A stretch of DNA of 64,000 nt, taken from positions 434,001 through 498,000 of the forward strand of contig NZ_JADKSJ010000002.1 in assembly GCF_015351235.1 (NCBI RefSeq). Reading direction: 5' to 3'. Both the position numbers and the translations under genes were made by a program. Position 1 is the first letter of the stretch, and each line of letters begins with the position of its first letter. Shown one piece after another: positions 10,146-18,534 of this stretch. Source of the stretch: Plantibacter sp. VKM Ac-2880 (GTDB taxonomy: Bacteria; Actinomycetota; Actinomycetes; Actinomycetales; Microbacteriaceae). The notes beneath the pieces were generated by a model. That model was given only the letters and a program-made list of their open reading frames with translations, did not search any database and was not told where the DNA came from.

Positions 10146-10162
10146 ATATTATGCAGCTAGCT
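10146..10162 (-). promoter_or_regulatory. MMPL promoter with AGCTAGCT palindrome
   Basis: Reading the minus strand, TAATAT (10151-10146) is an A/T-rich -10 candidate. Immediately upstream is the 8-bp palindrome AGCTAGCT (10155-10162), placed where a repressor would block polymerase. This is the most A+T-rich stretch nearby. No -35 is convincing. Confidence 0.4.
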
Positions 10163-10208
10163 TACTATCCGCGGCGGGTGGCGTGTGCGAGTCCGGTCCG
10201 GCGGGGTC

Positions 10209-10784
10209 TCAGCGCGTGACGAGCACTCCCCCGGCTGCAGCGATCTCGGCGAGCGCCGCCGCTCCGGCGGCCTCGTCGACCGGCGCCACCAGGTCGGTGA
10301 GCACCCGGACCTGCAGGGCGTGCCCGATGGCGTCGAGGGCACTGCGGCGGACGCAGTAGTCGGTCGCCAGGCCCACGACGTCGACCTCCGTGACCTGGGC
10401 GTCCGCGAGGACCTCCTCCAGGCGTCGGCCCTCCGGGGTGACGCCCTCGAAGATCGAATACCCGTGGGCTCCCTGCCCCTTCCGGATGTGGGTGTCGACG
10501 CGCTTGGTGTCGAGCGCGTGGTGGTACTCGGCACCCTCGCTGCCCGCGACGCAGTGCACGGGCCAGGTGGTCACGTAGTCGGGCTCGCCCGCGGCGAAGT
10601 GGCCGCCGTTGTCGCCCTCGGCGTCGTGCCAGTCGCGGGAGGCGAACACGTGCGCGTAGTCGTCGCCGTGCTCAGCGAGGAGCTGCGTGATCCCTCCGGC
10701 GACGTTCTCGCCACCGGTCACCCCGAGCGCACCGCCTTCGGTGAAGTCGTTCTGTACGTCGATGATGAAGAGCGCGCGCGCCAC
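10209..10784 (-). CDS. pncA: Nicotinamidase
   Basis: Isochorismatase-fold nicotinamidase (nicotinamide + water to nicotinate + ammonia), part of NAD+ salvage, cytosolic, 191 aa. The catalytic triad is visible as Asp9 (FIIDVQNDF), Lys102 (IRKGQ) and Cys144 (TDYCV). Metal-site residues occur in SRDWHD (Asp51, His53), and the cis-peptide region WPVHC is present. The GTG start at 10784 has GGGAGG 4 nt upstream. It appears monocistronic. Confidence 0.95.
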   Translation of the reverse strand: MARALFIIDVQNDFTEGGALGVTGGENVAGGITQLLAEHGDDYAHVFASRDWHDAEGDNGGHFAAGEPDYVTTWPVHCVAGSEGAEYHHALDTKRVDTHIRKGQGAHGYSIFEGVTPEGRRLEEVLADAQVTEVDVVGLATDYCVRRSALDAIGHALQVRVLTDLVAPVDEAAGAAALAEIAAAGGVLVTR

Positions 10785-10880
10785 GAAGCCTCCCGGTTGT
10801 CGTCCCGCCTCGGCCGAAGCGGGTGGCTTCGAGGGTAACGCGCAGGATCGGGCGGCGTCAGGTGCTTGCGCCGGCGGGGG

Positions 10881-11075
10881 TCAGAGGCGGCGGGCCCGTT
10901 CGCGGCGGCGGTCGAAGAACTGCAGGCCGACGTTCACGCCCATGACCACGGTGCCGAGCAGCATGGCGACGAGCCCGGCGATCCGGAACCCGACGGGCAG
11001 CTCCAGGAGCAGCGCGAAGACGATCCCGAGGAGGATGAGCGCGGCACCCGCGGCGAACAGCACCAGATACTTCAT
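10881..11075 (-). CDS. Small two-helix membrane protein
   Basis: Hypothetical protein of 64 aa with two predicted transmembrane helices (about residues 4-24 and 31-52) and a basic C-terminal tail (FFDRRRERARRL). Its ATG overlaps the stop codon of the upstream ABC ATPase gene in an ATGA junction (11072-11075). It is therefore probably co-translated and is the last gene of the RpiR-phosphatase-ABC operon. I do not recognise the family. It could be an accessory subunit or an unrelated membrane protein that profits from coupling. Confidence 0.7.
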   Translation of the reverse strand: MKYLVLFAAGAALILLGIVFALLLELPVGFRIAGLVAMLLGTVVMGVNVGLQFFDRRRERARRL

Positions 11076-12193
11076 GCTCCCAACGGTACCCGCTCCGCGG
11101 CCGGGTGGTCGGCGCCCGTCGGCGCCCCTGCTGCCGGATAGACGATGGCCCGCTCGATGCGGACCCGCATCCGCTCGCCGACGACGGGTCGGACCCCGGA
11201 ACCCCGGCTCCGCAGCGAGCGTCCGTTCCAGTCCAGGACGACGTCGTTGCCCTCGCGGCCGAAGAGCGACGAGACGACGACCGCGTCACCCGGTGAACCC
11301 GGTTCGACGGGCGCGAGGCGGACGTCCCCGGGCAGGATCGCCAGGTCCGCGGCTCTACCGACGGCCGCCGCGGGATCCGCCGTCGACTCGATCACGGCCG
11401 TGTCGAGATGCAGGCTGTCGTCAGGGGCGGTGAACCCCGATGCGTCGAGCCGGCCGGTGATGACGGTCGCATCCGACACGAACCGCGCGACGAACGCCGA
11501 CGCCGGTCGGGAGACGAGTTCCGGCGGGGTGCCGATCTGCTGGATGCGGCCGCCGTCGAGCACCACGACGCGGTCGGCAAGGGCGAGGGCCTCGTCGCGG
11601 TCGTGGGTGACGTGCAGGACGGTCAGTCCGAACCGCCTGGTGAGCGACTGGAGTTCGAGGCGCAACCGATCGCGCAACGGTTCGTCGAGTGCTGAGAGCG
11701 CCTCGTCGAGGAGCAGCACCTCGGGCTCCGCGACGATCGCCCGGGCGAGGGCGACCCGCTGGCGCTGACCGCCGGACAGGGTCGCCGGGTCGCGCGAGGA
11801 CGCACCGGCCAGGCCGACCAGCTCGAGCACCGCCGCGACCCGTGCGGCGCGCTCCCGACGCGGCACCTTCGCGAGCCGCAACGGGTATTCGACGTTCCGC
11901 CCGACGTTCCAATGCGGCCAGACCGCGTGCTGCTGGAAGACCATGCCGAGGGCGCGATGCTCCGGTGCCACGAACGCACCCCCACCCGCGACGAGCCGGT
12001 CGCCGAGCAGGACGCGGCCACCGGTCGGTGCCAGGAACCCGGCCACCGTCCGGAGCAGGGTCGTCTTGCCCGATCCGGACGGGCCGAGCAGCGCGACGAA
12101 CTCACCGTCCGCGACGTGGAGGTCGATGCCGGCGAGCCCCTGGGCGCCGGACGGGTACCGGAGGTCGACGGCTGCGAGGGTGACGGAGGCCAT
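11072..12193 (-). CDS. ABC importer ATPase (FbpC/PotA class)
   Basis: ATP-binding subunit of an importer, 373 aa. Walker A GPSGSGKTT is at 37-45, the signature LSGGQRQRVALARAI and Walker B LLLDEALSALD follow, and the C-terminal third is TOBE-like, as in ferric-iron, thiamine, spermidine and 2-aminoethylphosphonate systems. It works with the fused permease and lipoprotein encoded just upstream. The start MASVTL is preferred because the reading frame before it is low-complexity and without similarity. It ends in an ATGA overlap with the small membrane gene. Confidence 0.92.
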   Translation of the reverse strand: MASVTLAAVDLRYPSGAQGLAGIDLHVADGEFVALLGPSGSGKTTLLRTVAGFLAPTGGRVLLGDRLVAGGGAFVAPEHRALGMVFQQHAVWPHWNVGRNVEYPLRLAKVPRRERAARVAAVLELVGLAGASSRDPATLSGGQRQRVALARAIVAEPEVLLLDEALSALDEPLRDRLRLELQSLTRRFGLTVLHVTHDRDEALALADRVVVLDGGRIQQIGTPPELVSRPASAFVARFVSDATVITGRLDASGFTAPDDSLHLDTAVIESTADPAAAVGRAADLAILPGDVRLAPVEPGSPGDAVVVSSLFGREGNDVVLDWNGRSLRSRGSGVRPVVGERMRVRIERAIVYPAAGAPTGADHPAAERVPLGA

Positions 12194-12263
12194 GGTGTGC
12201 TCCTGGATCGAGGGATGGTGGACGGCGGACTGGTGGAGGGTCGGAGGTGTCGCCCGGCATCGG

Positions 12264-13907
12264 TCAGCGCGATCGGGCGGCGAGGCCGAGACCCGCAAGA
12301 CCGGCGACGGTGACGAGGAGGGCGAGGGCCGATGCGGCGTTGTACGCACCCGCCTGCTGCAGGTTGAAGATCGCGACCCCGAGCGTCTGCGAGCCGGGCG
12401 ACAGGAGGAGGACGGAGAGGGTGAGTTCGCGGACCGCCGTCAGCACGACCAGCACCCCACCGGCCAGGGCCGCCGGGATCGCCATCCGGCACGAGATGTC
12501 GACCAGGGCCCGCAGGCGACCGGCGCCCGCGATCCGTGCCGCCTCCTCGGCCGAGAGCGGCGTGGCCCTGAGCGGTGCGCCGACGGACTGCACGACGAGC
12601 GCGACGAAGGACGTCACGTACGCGGCGAGGATGAGCCACGGGGTGTTGAACAGGCCGACGCGCGGCGCGATGACGAGCCAGGCGACCGCGATGACGAGGC
12701 CGGGGACGGCCTGCGGCAACAGGGCGCCCGCGGACAGCACCCCGTTGTCCCTGGCCCGGGTGCGCGTGGTGAGCGCTCCGATCGCGAGCCCCAGGACGAC
12801 GCAGACACCACCGGCGAGCCCGGCGAGCATCGCCGAGTTGCCGACGGCTGCGAGCGTGCCTGACGCCGTGACGGCTCGGACGAGGTTGTCGAGGGTCAGG
12901 TTCTCCAGGGTGAGCGGCACGCCGGGGGCCGGGAGGAGTGACTGGGTGAGCAACGCCAGCAACGGCAGGAGCGTGAGGGCGAGGACGACGCCCCAGGTCA
13001 CGATCCCGACGGCGGGCCGTGCGACACCGAGCGGGAGACGCTGCGGTGGTGACGAGGAGGCGTCGAGCTCGACCCGACGCCGCGAGATGAGCACGTCGGC
13101 CACCAGCGCCAGCAGCGCGATCGCGAGCAGCACCACGCCGATCGTCGCGACCACCTCGAGCGGCGACTCGACCGTCCCGGACTGGAGGTACCGGTACACG
13201 AGGGTCGAGAGGGTGACGAACCGCTCCGGCGTACCGATGATGGAGGGGATCCCGAAGTCGGCGAGGTTCGAGACGGCGATGAGCGTGAAGGCGGACAGCA
13301 GCGCAGGCCGGACGAGCGGCACCGTCACCGTGAGCAGGGCGCGCACCGCGGACGCACCGGCGATCCTGGCGGCCTGCTCGAGGTCGGCGGGGATCCGCCG
13401 GATGGCCGCGGTGACGATGAGCAGGGCGATCGGATAGCTGTGGACGATGAGCAGGAACACCACCCCGTCGCCGCCGTAGATGGACCACAGCGGTCCGCCG
13501 GTGAGGCCGCGCCACCAGACGTTGAGAGCACTCGTCGGACCGGCGACCCCGATCCAGGCGATCGCGCCGACGAACGGGGGCACGAGGAGCGGGCTGAGCG
13601 CGGCCAGTCGGAGCACCCGGCGCCCGGGGAGGTCCGTCCGCTCGAACAACAGCGCGAGGGCGGTACCGATGACGATCGCACCGAGCGCCGACAGTGTGGC
13701 CGAGACGAAGCTGTTGAGCCCGGCTTCGACGACGTCACCTTGCAGGAGCAACGGCAGGTGCCGTCCACCTGCCGCGAGGACGACGACGCTCGCGAGCGGC
13801 ACGAGGACGACGGCCGCGCACGCGAGCCACACGAGGACACGGACCGCGGTGAGCCCGTCGAACCGCGACCCGGTGGTGCTCGCCGCGCGAGCCGTCGTCG
13901 TCGTCAT
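12264..13907 (-). CDS. Fused two-domain ABC importer permease (FbpB class)
   Basis: Inner-membrane permease of 547 aa made of two tandem binding-protein-dependent permease domains of about six helices each. Each half carries an EAA loop that docks the ATPase: EQAARIAGAS in the N-terminal half and EEAARIAGAG in the C-terminal half. This fused form is typical of FbpB/AfuB-like iron and organophosphate importers. Only 2 bp separate it from the upstream binding-protein gene, so it is certainly in the same transcript. The 70-bp gap before the ATPase gene holds nothing notable. Confidence 0.92.
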   Translation of the reverse strand: MTTTTARAASTTGSRFDGLTAVRVLVWLACAAVVLVPLASVVVLAAGGRHLPLLLQGDVVEAGLNSFVSATLSALGAIVIGTALALLFERTDLPGRRVLRLAALSPLLVPPFVGAIAWIGVAGPTSALNVWWRGLTGGPLWSIYGGDGVVFLLIVHSYPIALLIVTAAIRRIPADLEQAARIAGASAVRALLTVTVPLVRPALLSAFTLIAVSNLADFGIPSIIGTPERFVTLSTLVYRYLQSGTVESPLEVVATIGVVLLAIALLALVADVLISRRRVELDASSSPPQRLPLGVARPAVGIVTWGVVLALTLLPLLALLTQSLLPAPGVPLTLENLTLDNLVRAVTASGTLAAVGNSAMLAGLAGGVCVVLGLAIGALTTRTRARDNGVLSAGALLPQAVPGLVIAVAWLVIAPRVGLFNTPWLILAAYVTSFVALVVQSVGAPLRATPLSAEEAARIAGAGRLRALVDISCRMAIPAALAGGVLVVLTAVRELTLSVLLLSPGSQTLGVAIFNLQQAGAYNAASALALLVTVAGLAGLGLAARSR

Positions 13908-13909
13908 CG

Positions 13910-14947
13910 TTACTGGAAGAGGCGGTTGAAGGTGGCGACCGCGTCGTCCTGCGTGGCGCGGATCGTCTCGAGGTCGGGCGACAGGATCGTGAGCTCGTCC
14001 ATCGATGGAGCACCCTTCGGGGTACCCACGTCGGAGCGGACCGGGAGGTAGGACTGCTCGACAGCGAGGGTCTGGCCCGCCTCGCTCACGAGGAAGTCGA
14101 CGAAGGCCTCCGACGCCGCCTGCTCGTCGGTGGCGGCGAAGATCCCGACCGGCTGCGAGACGTACGGCACACCCTCCTCCGGGTAGGCGACGGCGATCGG
14201 CGAACCGGCGGCCGCGAGCTCGCGGACGAGGTAGTCGACGACGATGCCGACGGGCTGGGTACCGGCGGCGACGGCCTGTGAGACCGGCCCGTTGCTGTCG
14301 GCGATCACGGGCGAGTTCGCCGCGAGCGCCGCCAGCCAGTCCTCACCCAGCTGGTCGTCGTCGAGCCAGACGGCGGCGTTGTAGGCCGCGGCTCCGGACA
14401 CGTCGGGGTTCGGCATGACGATCTTGTCCGCGTACTCGGCGTCGGTCAGGTCCTTCCACGAGGTCGGCGGGGTGTCGATGGCCGTGGTGTTGTAGGCGAT
14501 GACCGTCGGGATGATGCGCGTGCCGGTGTAGAAGCCCTCCGGGTCGACGACGTCGGGGTTGACGGCTTCGATGTCGGCGGGCGTGTAGGCGAGGAGCAGA
14601 TCGTCGGCGGCGTAGCCCTCGAAGGTCCCCGCGTCAGCGGCGAGCAGGACGTCGGCCTGGACGTCGCCCGCGGTCCGCTCGGCCTCGATACGGGCGGTGA
14701 GGTCTCCGGTTCCGGCGCGGAACACCTCGACGGTCACGTTCGGCTGGACCTCGTTGAAGGCGGCCACGAGGGCGTCGGCCTTCTCCTGGGGCTCCGAGGT
14801 GTACAGGGTGATGGTCGCCGCGTCGAGGACGTCGGCCGCGTCCCCCGTGGGGTCGGCGGAGGAGGCTGCGGTGGCGCTGCAGCCGGCGAGCATGACGGTG
14901 GAGAGCGCGAGAGCGGTGACGGCGCTGGTCCGGGTGAGACGGGACAT
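13910..14947 (-). CDS. ABC importer substrate-binding lipoprotein
   Basis: Extracytoplasmic binding protein, 345 aa, with a lipoprotein signal (helical segment then LAGC, Cys23). The fold is the class of ferric-iron/2-aminoethylphosphonate receptors: TLYTSEPQEKADALVAAFN at the start of the mature domain and PTVIAYNT, SWKDLTDAEY in the first lobe. The iron-ligating double tyrosine of true FbpA proteins is not evident. Together with the phosphatase and phosphodiesterase genes immediately upstream, this argues for an organophosphate ligand rather than iron. That ligand assignment is inference. Confidence 0.9.
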   Translation of the reverse strand: MSRLTRTSAVTALALSTVMLAGCSATAASSADPTGDAADVLDAATITLYTSEPQEKADALVAAFNEVQPNVTVEVFRAGTGDLTARIEAERTAGDVQADVLLAADAGTFEGYAADDLLLAYTPADIEAVNPDVVDPEGFYTGTRIIPTVIAYNTTAIDTPPTSWKDLTDAEYADKIVMPNPDVSGAAAYNAAVWLDDDQLGEDWLAALAANSPVIADSNGPVSQAVAAGTQPVGIVVDYLVRELAAAGSPIAVAYPEEGVPYVSQPVGIFAATDEQAASEAFVDFLVSEAGQTLAVEQSYLPVRSDVGTPKGAPSMDELTILSPDLETIRATQDDAVATFNRLFQ

Positions 14948-14999
14948 GACTTCCTCTGGTTGTGTGGTGCGGCGGGCGGAACGGAACGGAAGGTGCGGG

Positions 15000-15806
15000 T
15001 CAGGAGGCGAGCGACGCGGGCCGACGGGCCGGGGCGGTGAACAACGGGACGGCGTCGCCGAGGCTGAACGCGGCGGTGCTGACGGACTCGGCGCTCAGGT
15101 GCACGAGCGAGAACAGCGACGCGTCGTGGCCGCTCACGAGGTCGGGGCCGGCGTTCATCACCTGGTGGTAGGCGAGCGACGGCCCGACCGAGATCGGGAC
15201 GCCCCTGACGGTCGCGGAGAGCGCGTGATGGAAGTGACCGGCCAACACGATGCGGACGTCCCCGCCGGCGAGCGCGTCGAGCAGGGTGTCGGCGTGGGCG
15301 AGCCCGGCCTGCGCCAGGGTGGGTACGGGCGAGCCGAGCGGCGGGTGGTGCAGTGCGACGACCGTGCCGATGCCGAACGGGCTGCTGAGGGTGGCGCGCA
15401 CGAGGGCGAGCTGCTCGTCGTCGAGCGCTCCGCTCGAGGAGTCCAGGAGGACGACCCGGAGCTCCCCGACGTGGACGACCCTGGCGTGACCGGCCTCGTG
15501 CCCGGTGAGGACCCGTGCGGCGACCGGGTCGTCGTGGTTGCCGAGCACGGAGAGCACCGGGGCACCGACGGCGTCCTCGAGGCGCCGGAGACCGCGGTCG
15601 ATCGCCGGGTAGACGCCGGGGTGGCCGCGCTGGGCGAGATCACCGGTCACGACGACGAGTTCGGGGGTGATCCCCGTCTCCGCGACGTAGGCGGCGACGC
15701 GCTCCAGCCGCTCGAGGCCGTCGACGGACCCGTAGAGGAGCTCCCCCTCGGTCGCATGGACGTCGCTGAGGTGCAGGATCGTGAGGCGTCCCGATTCGAC
15801 GCTCAT
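15000..15806 (-). CDS. Calcineurin-like phosphodiesterase
   Basis: Binuclear metallophosphoesterase of the CpdA/GpdQ group, 268 aa, no signal peptide, so cytosolic. The metal-ligand blocks are all present: DxH (Asp15, His17 in LSDVHA), GDLAQ (Asp56), GNHDD (about 89-93), the ALHHPPLG block and AGHFHHA. Such enzymes hydrolyse phosphodiesters, from cyclic nucleotides to glycerophosphodiesters. It shares an ATGA overlap with the phosphatase gene and lies in one operon with an ABC importer, so it probably opens an imported diester inside the cell. Confidence 0.9.
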   Translation of the reverse strand: MSVESGRLTILHLSDVHATEGELLYGSVDGLERLERVAAYVAETGITPELVVVTGDLAQRGHPGVYPAIDRGLRRLEDAVGAPVLSVLGNHDDPVAARVLTGHEAGHARVVHVGELRVVLLDSSSGALDDEQLALVRATLSSPFGIGTVVALHHPPLGSPVPTLAQAGLAHADTLLDALAGGDVRIVLAGHFHHALSATVRGVPISVGPSLAYHQVMNAGPDLVSGHDASLFSLVHLSAESVSTAAFSLGDAVPLFTAPARRPASLAS

Positions 15807-16531
15807 GCGTCGGCCCCGCGCTCGGCGAGTGCGGCAGTGGTGACCCGGCGGTCCAACCGGCCGAGCCGGTCGGTGCTGAGGCCGTGGTCGAGGAGGTACC
15901 GGCGCGCCCCGCCGAGGGCGTCGATGGTCGCGACGGCTCCGCGCATGACCTCGGCGGGACTGTCGAGGTGCAGGCGTCGCGCCTCGATGAGGGCGGTGTC
16001 GTCCAGACCGAGCTCGGCGAGGGTCGCCACGACGAGCCGCTCGCGGTGCCGGGCGACCGATTCGCCGGACGTCGCGTAGTCGGCCACGACGGCCTCGGCC
16101 GGGGTGCCGGTCGCGAGCAGCGCGAGCGCGACGACCAGGCCCGTGCGGTCCTTGCCGGCCGTGCAGTGCACCAGCACGGCTCCTCGGTCGTCGTCGAGCG
16201 CATCGGCGATCGCCCCGACCGCGGCGGCGAGCGCCGTGCCGCGGGTCGTGAGCAGCGTCTCGTAGACGGCTTCGAGTGAACCGGTGGACGGCGGACCGTC
16301 CGGGGTGCCGTAGACCGGGACGCTGGTGACGGGGATGCCGGCGTCGCGGGCGTCCTCGGCGCGCTCGATCGTCTCGCGGAGGTCGACGACGAGTCGTACG
16401 CCGAGCTCCGCGAGCGTCGCTCGACCGGCATCGGTGAGGGTGTCGGGTGCCGCGGAACGGATGAGCCACGGAGCGGTCGGGGAGCCGGCGACTCGCGCGT
16501 TGTACACACCGTCCAGGTCGATCGTCTGCAT
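15803..16531 (-). CDS. IphP-type tyrosine/phosphoester phosphatase
   Basis: Cysteine-based phosphatase, 242 aa, of the IphP/atypical tyrosine phosphatase family. The P-loop is VHCTAGKDRTG with nucleophile Cys123, and the upstream VVDLRETIERAEDARDAGI is the family's conserved N-terminal region. Family members dephosphorylate proteins, inositol phosphates or small phosphomonoesters. Its place in an uptake operon beside a phosphodiesterase favours a metabolic substrate. The start at 16531 (MQTIDLDGVYNAR) is where family similarity begins. A frame extension to 16564 is possible. First gene after the RpiR operator. Confidence 0.9.
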   Translation of the reverse strand: MQTIDLDGVYNARVAGSPTAPWLIRSAAPDTLTDAGRATLAELGVRLVVDLRETIERAEDARDAGIPVTSVPVYGTPDGPPSTGSLEAVYETLLTTRGTALAAAVGAIADALDDDRGAVLVHCTAGKDRTGLVVALALLATGTPAEAVVADYATSGESVARHRERLVVATLAELGLDDTALIEARRLHLDSPAEVMRGAVATIDALGGARRYLLDHGLSTDRLGRLDRRVTTAALAERGADA

Positions 16532-16598
16532 GCCCGTGCTCCTCGGTTCGGCACCGGGAGCCACTGTCGTCAGCCGGTCCCCGGTGGTCGTTCCGCGC

Positions 16599-16617
16599 GT
16601 TTCACCGGACGTGAAAC
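16599..16617. promoter_or_regulatory. Candidate RpiR operator (GTTTCAC-N5-GTGAAAC)
   Basis: A perfect inverted repeat with 7-bp arms, GTTTCAC (16599-16605) and GTGAAAC (16611-16617), lies in the 182-bp gap between the RpiR regulator gene and the phosphatase gene. RpiR/MurR proteins typically bind such TTTCA/TGAAA palindromes. The site fits control of the six downstream genes, phosphatase to small membrane protein. Confidence 0.6.
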
Positions 16618-16713
16618 CGCGTTACACCGACAGCGTGCGCGCGTTCCGTGAACGTCCGGTGACGCGACCGCGACGGCCCGGTGAACGCTCGGCCACGCTT
16701 GTCGGGCGGAGGA

Positions 16714-17553
16714 TCAGACCTCGTCGGCCAGCGCGTCCGCGACGACGTGCCGCATGTCCGCCACGTCTCCGGCACCACTCCGCACCGACAGCGCGGTGTG
16801 CAGGGCGTGCAGGACGACGAGGTGTCCGAGTCGAGACAGGAACGGGTCGACGTCGTGCGCGCGACCGGCGGGCCCGGTGACGAGCGCGATGGTGGCGAGA
16901 CGAGCCAGCGGCGATCGCGCGTAGCTCGTCACGACGACGACCCGCGCGCCCGCGGCGGCGGCGGCTCGGCAGGCGGTCAAGGTGTGCGCGTTCGCACCGG
17001 AGTAGCTCACCGCCAGGCACACGTCATCGGCGGTGAGGGAATGCACGGCGAACTGCTGGGCCAGGATGTCGACCGGTGCCTCCACGGACCGGCCCAGGGT
17101 GCTGAGGCGCAACGCGGTGTCCTGGACAGGCGGTCCGGAGAACCCGTTGCCGAGGAGCACGATCCGCCGCGCAGCGGCCAGCGCGGCGGCGGCCTCCTCG
17201 ATGCGTGCAGCATCGACGCTCTCCTGACTGAGCCGGAGGGCGTCCACGGCCTCGGCGAAGACGGTCGCGACGACACCGTCCGGCGCGTCGTGTCCGAGTT
17301 CGCCCGCTGCGCGCGCCACCTCGAGCCGGAGATGCTGGAAACCGCGGAACCCGAGACTCTGGCAGGCGCGGATCACCGTGGCCGGCGACGTCCCTGCCGC
17401 GACCGCGAGCTCCGTGGTCGACCATTCCACCACCTCGGCCGGCCGGGCGAGCACCACCTGCGCGACCCGTCGCTCGCTCGGTCCGAGCAGCGAGGACGCC
17501 GCACGCAACCGCGCCATGACGCCGCTGTCGGCACCGCCGGGCATGAGGACCAT
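16714..17553 (-). CDS. MurR/RpiR family regulator
   Basis: Transcription factor of 279 aa. The N-terminal helix-turn-helix is of the RpiR type (SERRVAQVVLARPAEVVEWS, then TSPATVIRACQSLGFRGFQ). The C-terminal sugar-phosphate-binding SIS domain shows IVLLGNGFSGPPVQ and VSYSGANAHTL. Regulators of this family sense phosphorylated sugars or related phosphoesters. It is the first gene of the minus-strand cluster and sits just upstream of a matching palindrome. AAGGAG precedes the ATG at 17553. Downstream methionines at 17544 and further in are alternatives. Confidence 0.93.
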   Translation of the reverse strand: MVLMPGGADSGVMARLRAASSLLGPSERRVAQVVLARPAEVVEWSTTELAVAAGTSPATVIRACQSLGFRGFQHLRLEVARAAGELGHDAPDGVVATVFAEAVDALRLSQESVDAARIEEAAAALAAARRIVLLGNGFSGPPVQDTALRLSTLGRSVEAPVDILAQQFAVHSLTADDVCLAVSYSGANAHTLTACRAAAAAGARVVVVTSYARSPLARLATIALVTGPAGRAHDVDPFLSRLGHLVVLHALHTALSVRSGAGDVADMRHVVADALADEV

Positions 17554-17661
17554 CCCGCTCCTTCGCTCAGTCGGCGGGACAGCACGGGGCTCGGCGCCGA
17601 AGTGGTGGCAGCCTAGCCCATCGGGAAACCCGGCCGGTGAACGCGGCGCGCGGTCCCGACC

Positions 17662-17667
17662 TAGGCT
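17662..17667 (+). promoter_or_regulatory. Leaderless-type -10 box (TAGGCT)
   Basis: TAGGCT ends 6 nt before the ATG of the GH114-like gene, with no ribosome-binding site between, as in leaderless actinobacterial genes. Confidence 0.5.
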
Positions 17668-17673
17668 GGTCGC

Positions 17674-18534
17674 ATGCCGTTCCCCCACCTCCGTGCCCGG
17701 AAGGCCCTCGCGGCCGCCGGCGTCCTCGCCGTCGCGCTCGTCGCCGCCGGCTGCTCCTCCTCCCAGAGCGAGGCCGCCTCCAGCACCGGATCGGCCACCG
17801 CGGCCAGTGGGTTCCCGACCGACATCGTGTTCGACTACCAACTCGGCGGCGGATACGAACCGGCCGCCGGCGTGGGTGGCGTCGTCCGCGACAGCACGGA
17901 CACCCCGGCCCCGGACCGGTACTCGATCTGCTACGTGAACGGCTTCCAGAGCCAGCCGGCCGATCGCGACGCGTGGCTCGCCGAGCCGGACCTCGTGCTC
18001 ACCGACGAGGCGGGCGAACCGATCATCGACGAGAACTGGCCCGACGAGCTGATCTTCGACCTCTCCACCGACGACCGACGAGCCCGCATCGCCGAGCGGG
18101 TCGGCACGAGCATCACCCGCTGCGCCGACGCCGGCTTCGACGCCGTCGAGATCGACAACCTCGATTCGTACACGCGGTCCGACGGCCGCCTCACCGTGGA
18201 CGATGCGATGGCCCTCGCCACCCGCTACGCCGACCTCGCCCACGACGCCGGACTCCTCATCGGGCAGAAGAACGCCGGCGACCTCGGCACGCGGGGACGG
18301 GACGACGTCGGCTTCGACTTCGCCGTGGCCGAGGAGTGCCACCGCTTCGACGAGTGCGGCACCTACACCGAGGTGTACGGCGGGGCCGTGCTCGACATCG
18401 AGTACACCGACGATCTGCGCGGCACCTTCGACGAGGTGTGCGCCGACCCGCAGGTCCCGTTCTCGACGATCCTGCGCGACCGCGACCTCGCCCCGGCCGA
18501 CGCCGCCGACCACGTGTACGAAGCCTGCCGGTGA
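17674..18534 (+). CDS. GH114-like secreted lipoprotein (endo-alpha-1,4-polygalactosaminidase family)
   Basis: Exported lipoprotein of 286 aa: basic N-terminus, hydrophobic helix and lipobox LVAAGCSS, then a Ser/Ala/Thr linker. The mature part has the GH114/TM1410 barrel pattern: VFDYQLGGGY, ICYVNGFQS, a central CADAGFDAVEIDNLDSY with the conserved acidic residues, and LLIGQKNAGD. Members cleave or are predicted to cleave galactosaminoglycan-type polysaccharides at the cell surface. The stop overlaps the GTG of the LysR gene (GTGA), so the two are co-translated. Substrate unproven. Confidence 0.85.
   Translation: MPFPHLRARKALAAAGVLAVALVAAGCSSSQSEAASSTGSATAASGFPTDIVFDYQLGGGYEPAAGVGGVVRDSTDTPAPDRYSICYVNGFQSQPADRDAWLAEPDLVLTDEAGEPIIDENWPDELIFDLSTDDRRARIAERVGTSITRCADAGFDAVEIDNLDSYTRSDGRLTVDDAMALATRYADLAHDAGLLIGQKNAGDLGTRGRDDVGFDFAVAEECHRFDECGTYTEVYGGAVLDIEYTDDLRGTFDEVCADPQVPFSTILRDRDLAPADAADHVYEACR

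Noticed and set aside
13910-14947. Ferric-iron uptake as the role of the first ABC operon
   Set aside because: The transporter class includes FbpABC, but no iron box was seen upstream, no double-Tyr iron site is evident, and the linked genes are phosphoester hydrolases.
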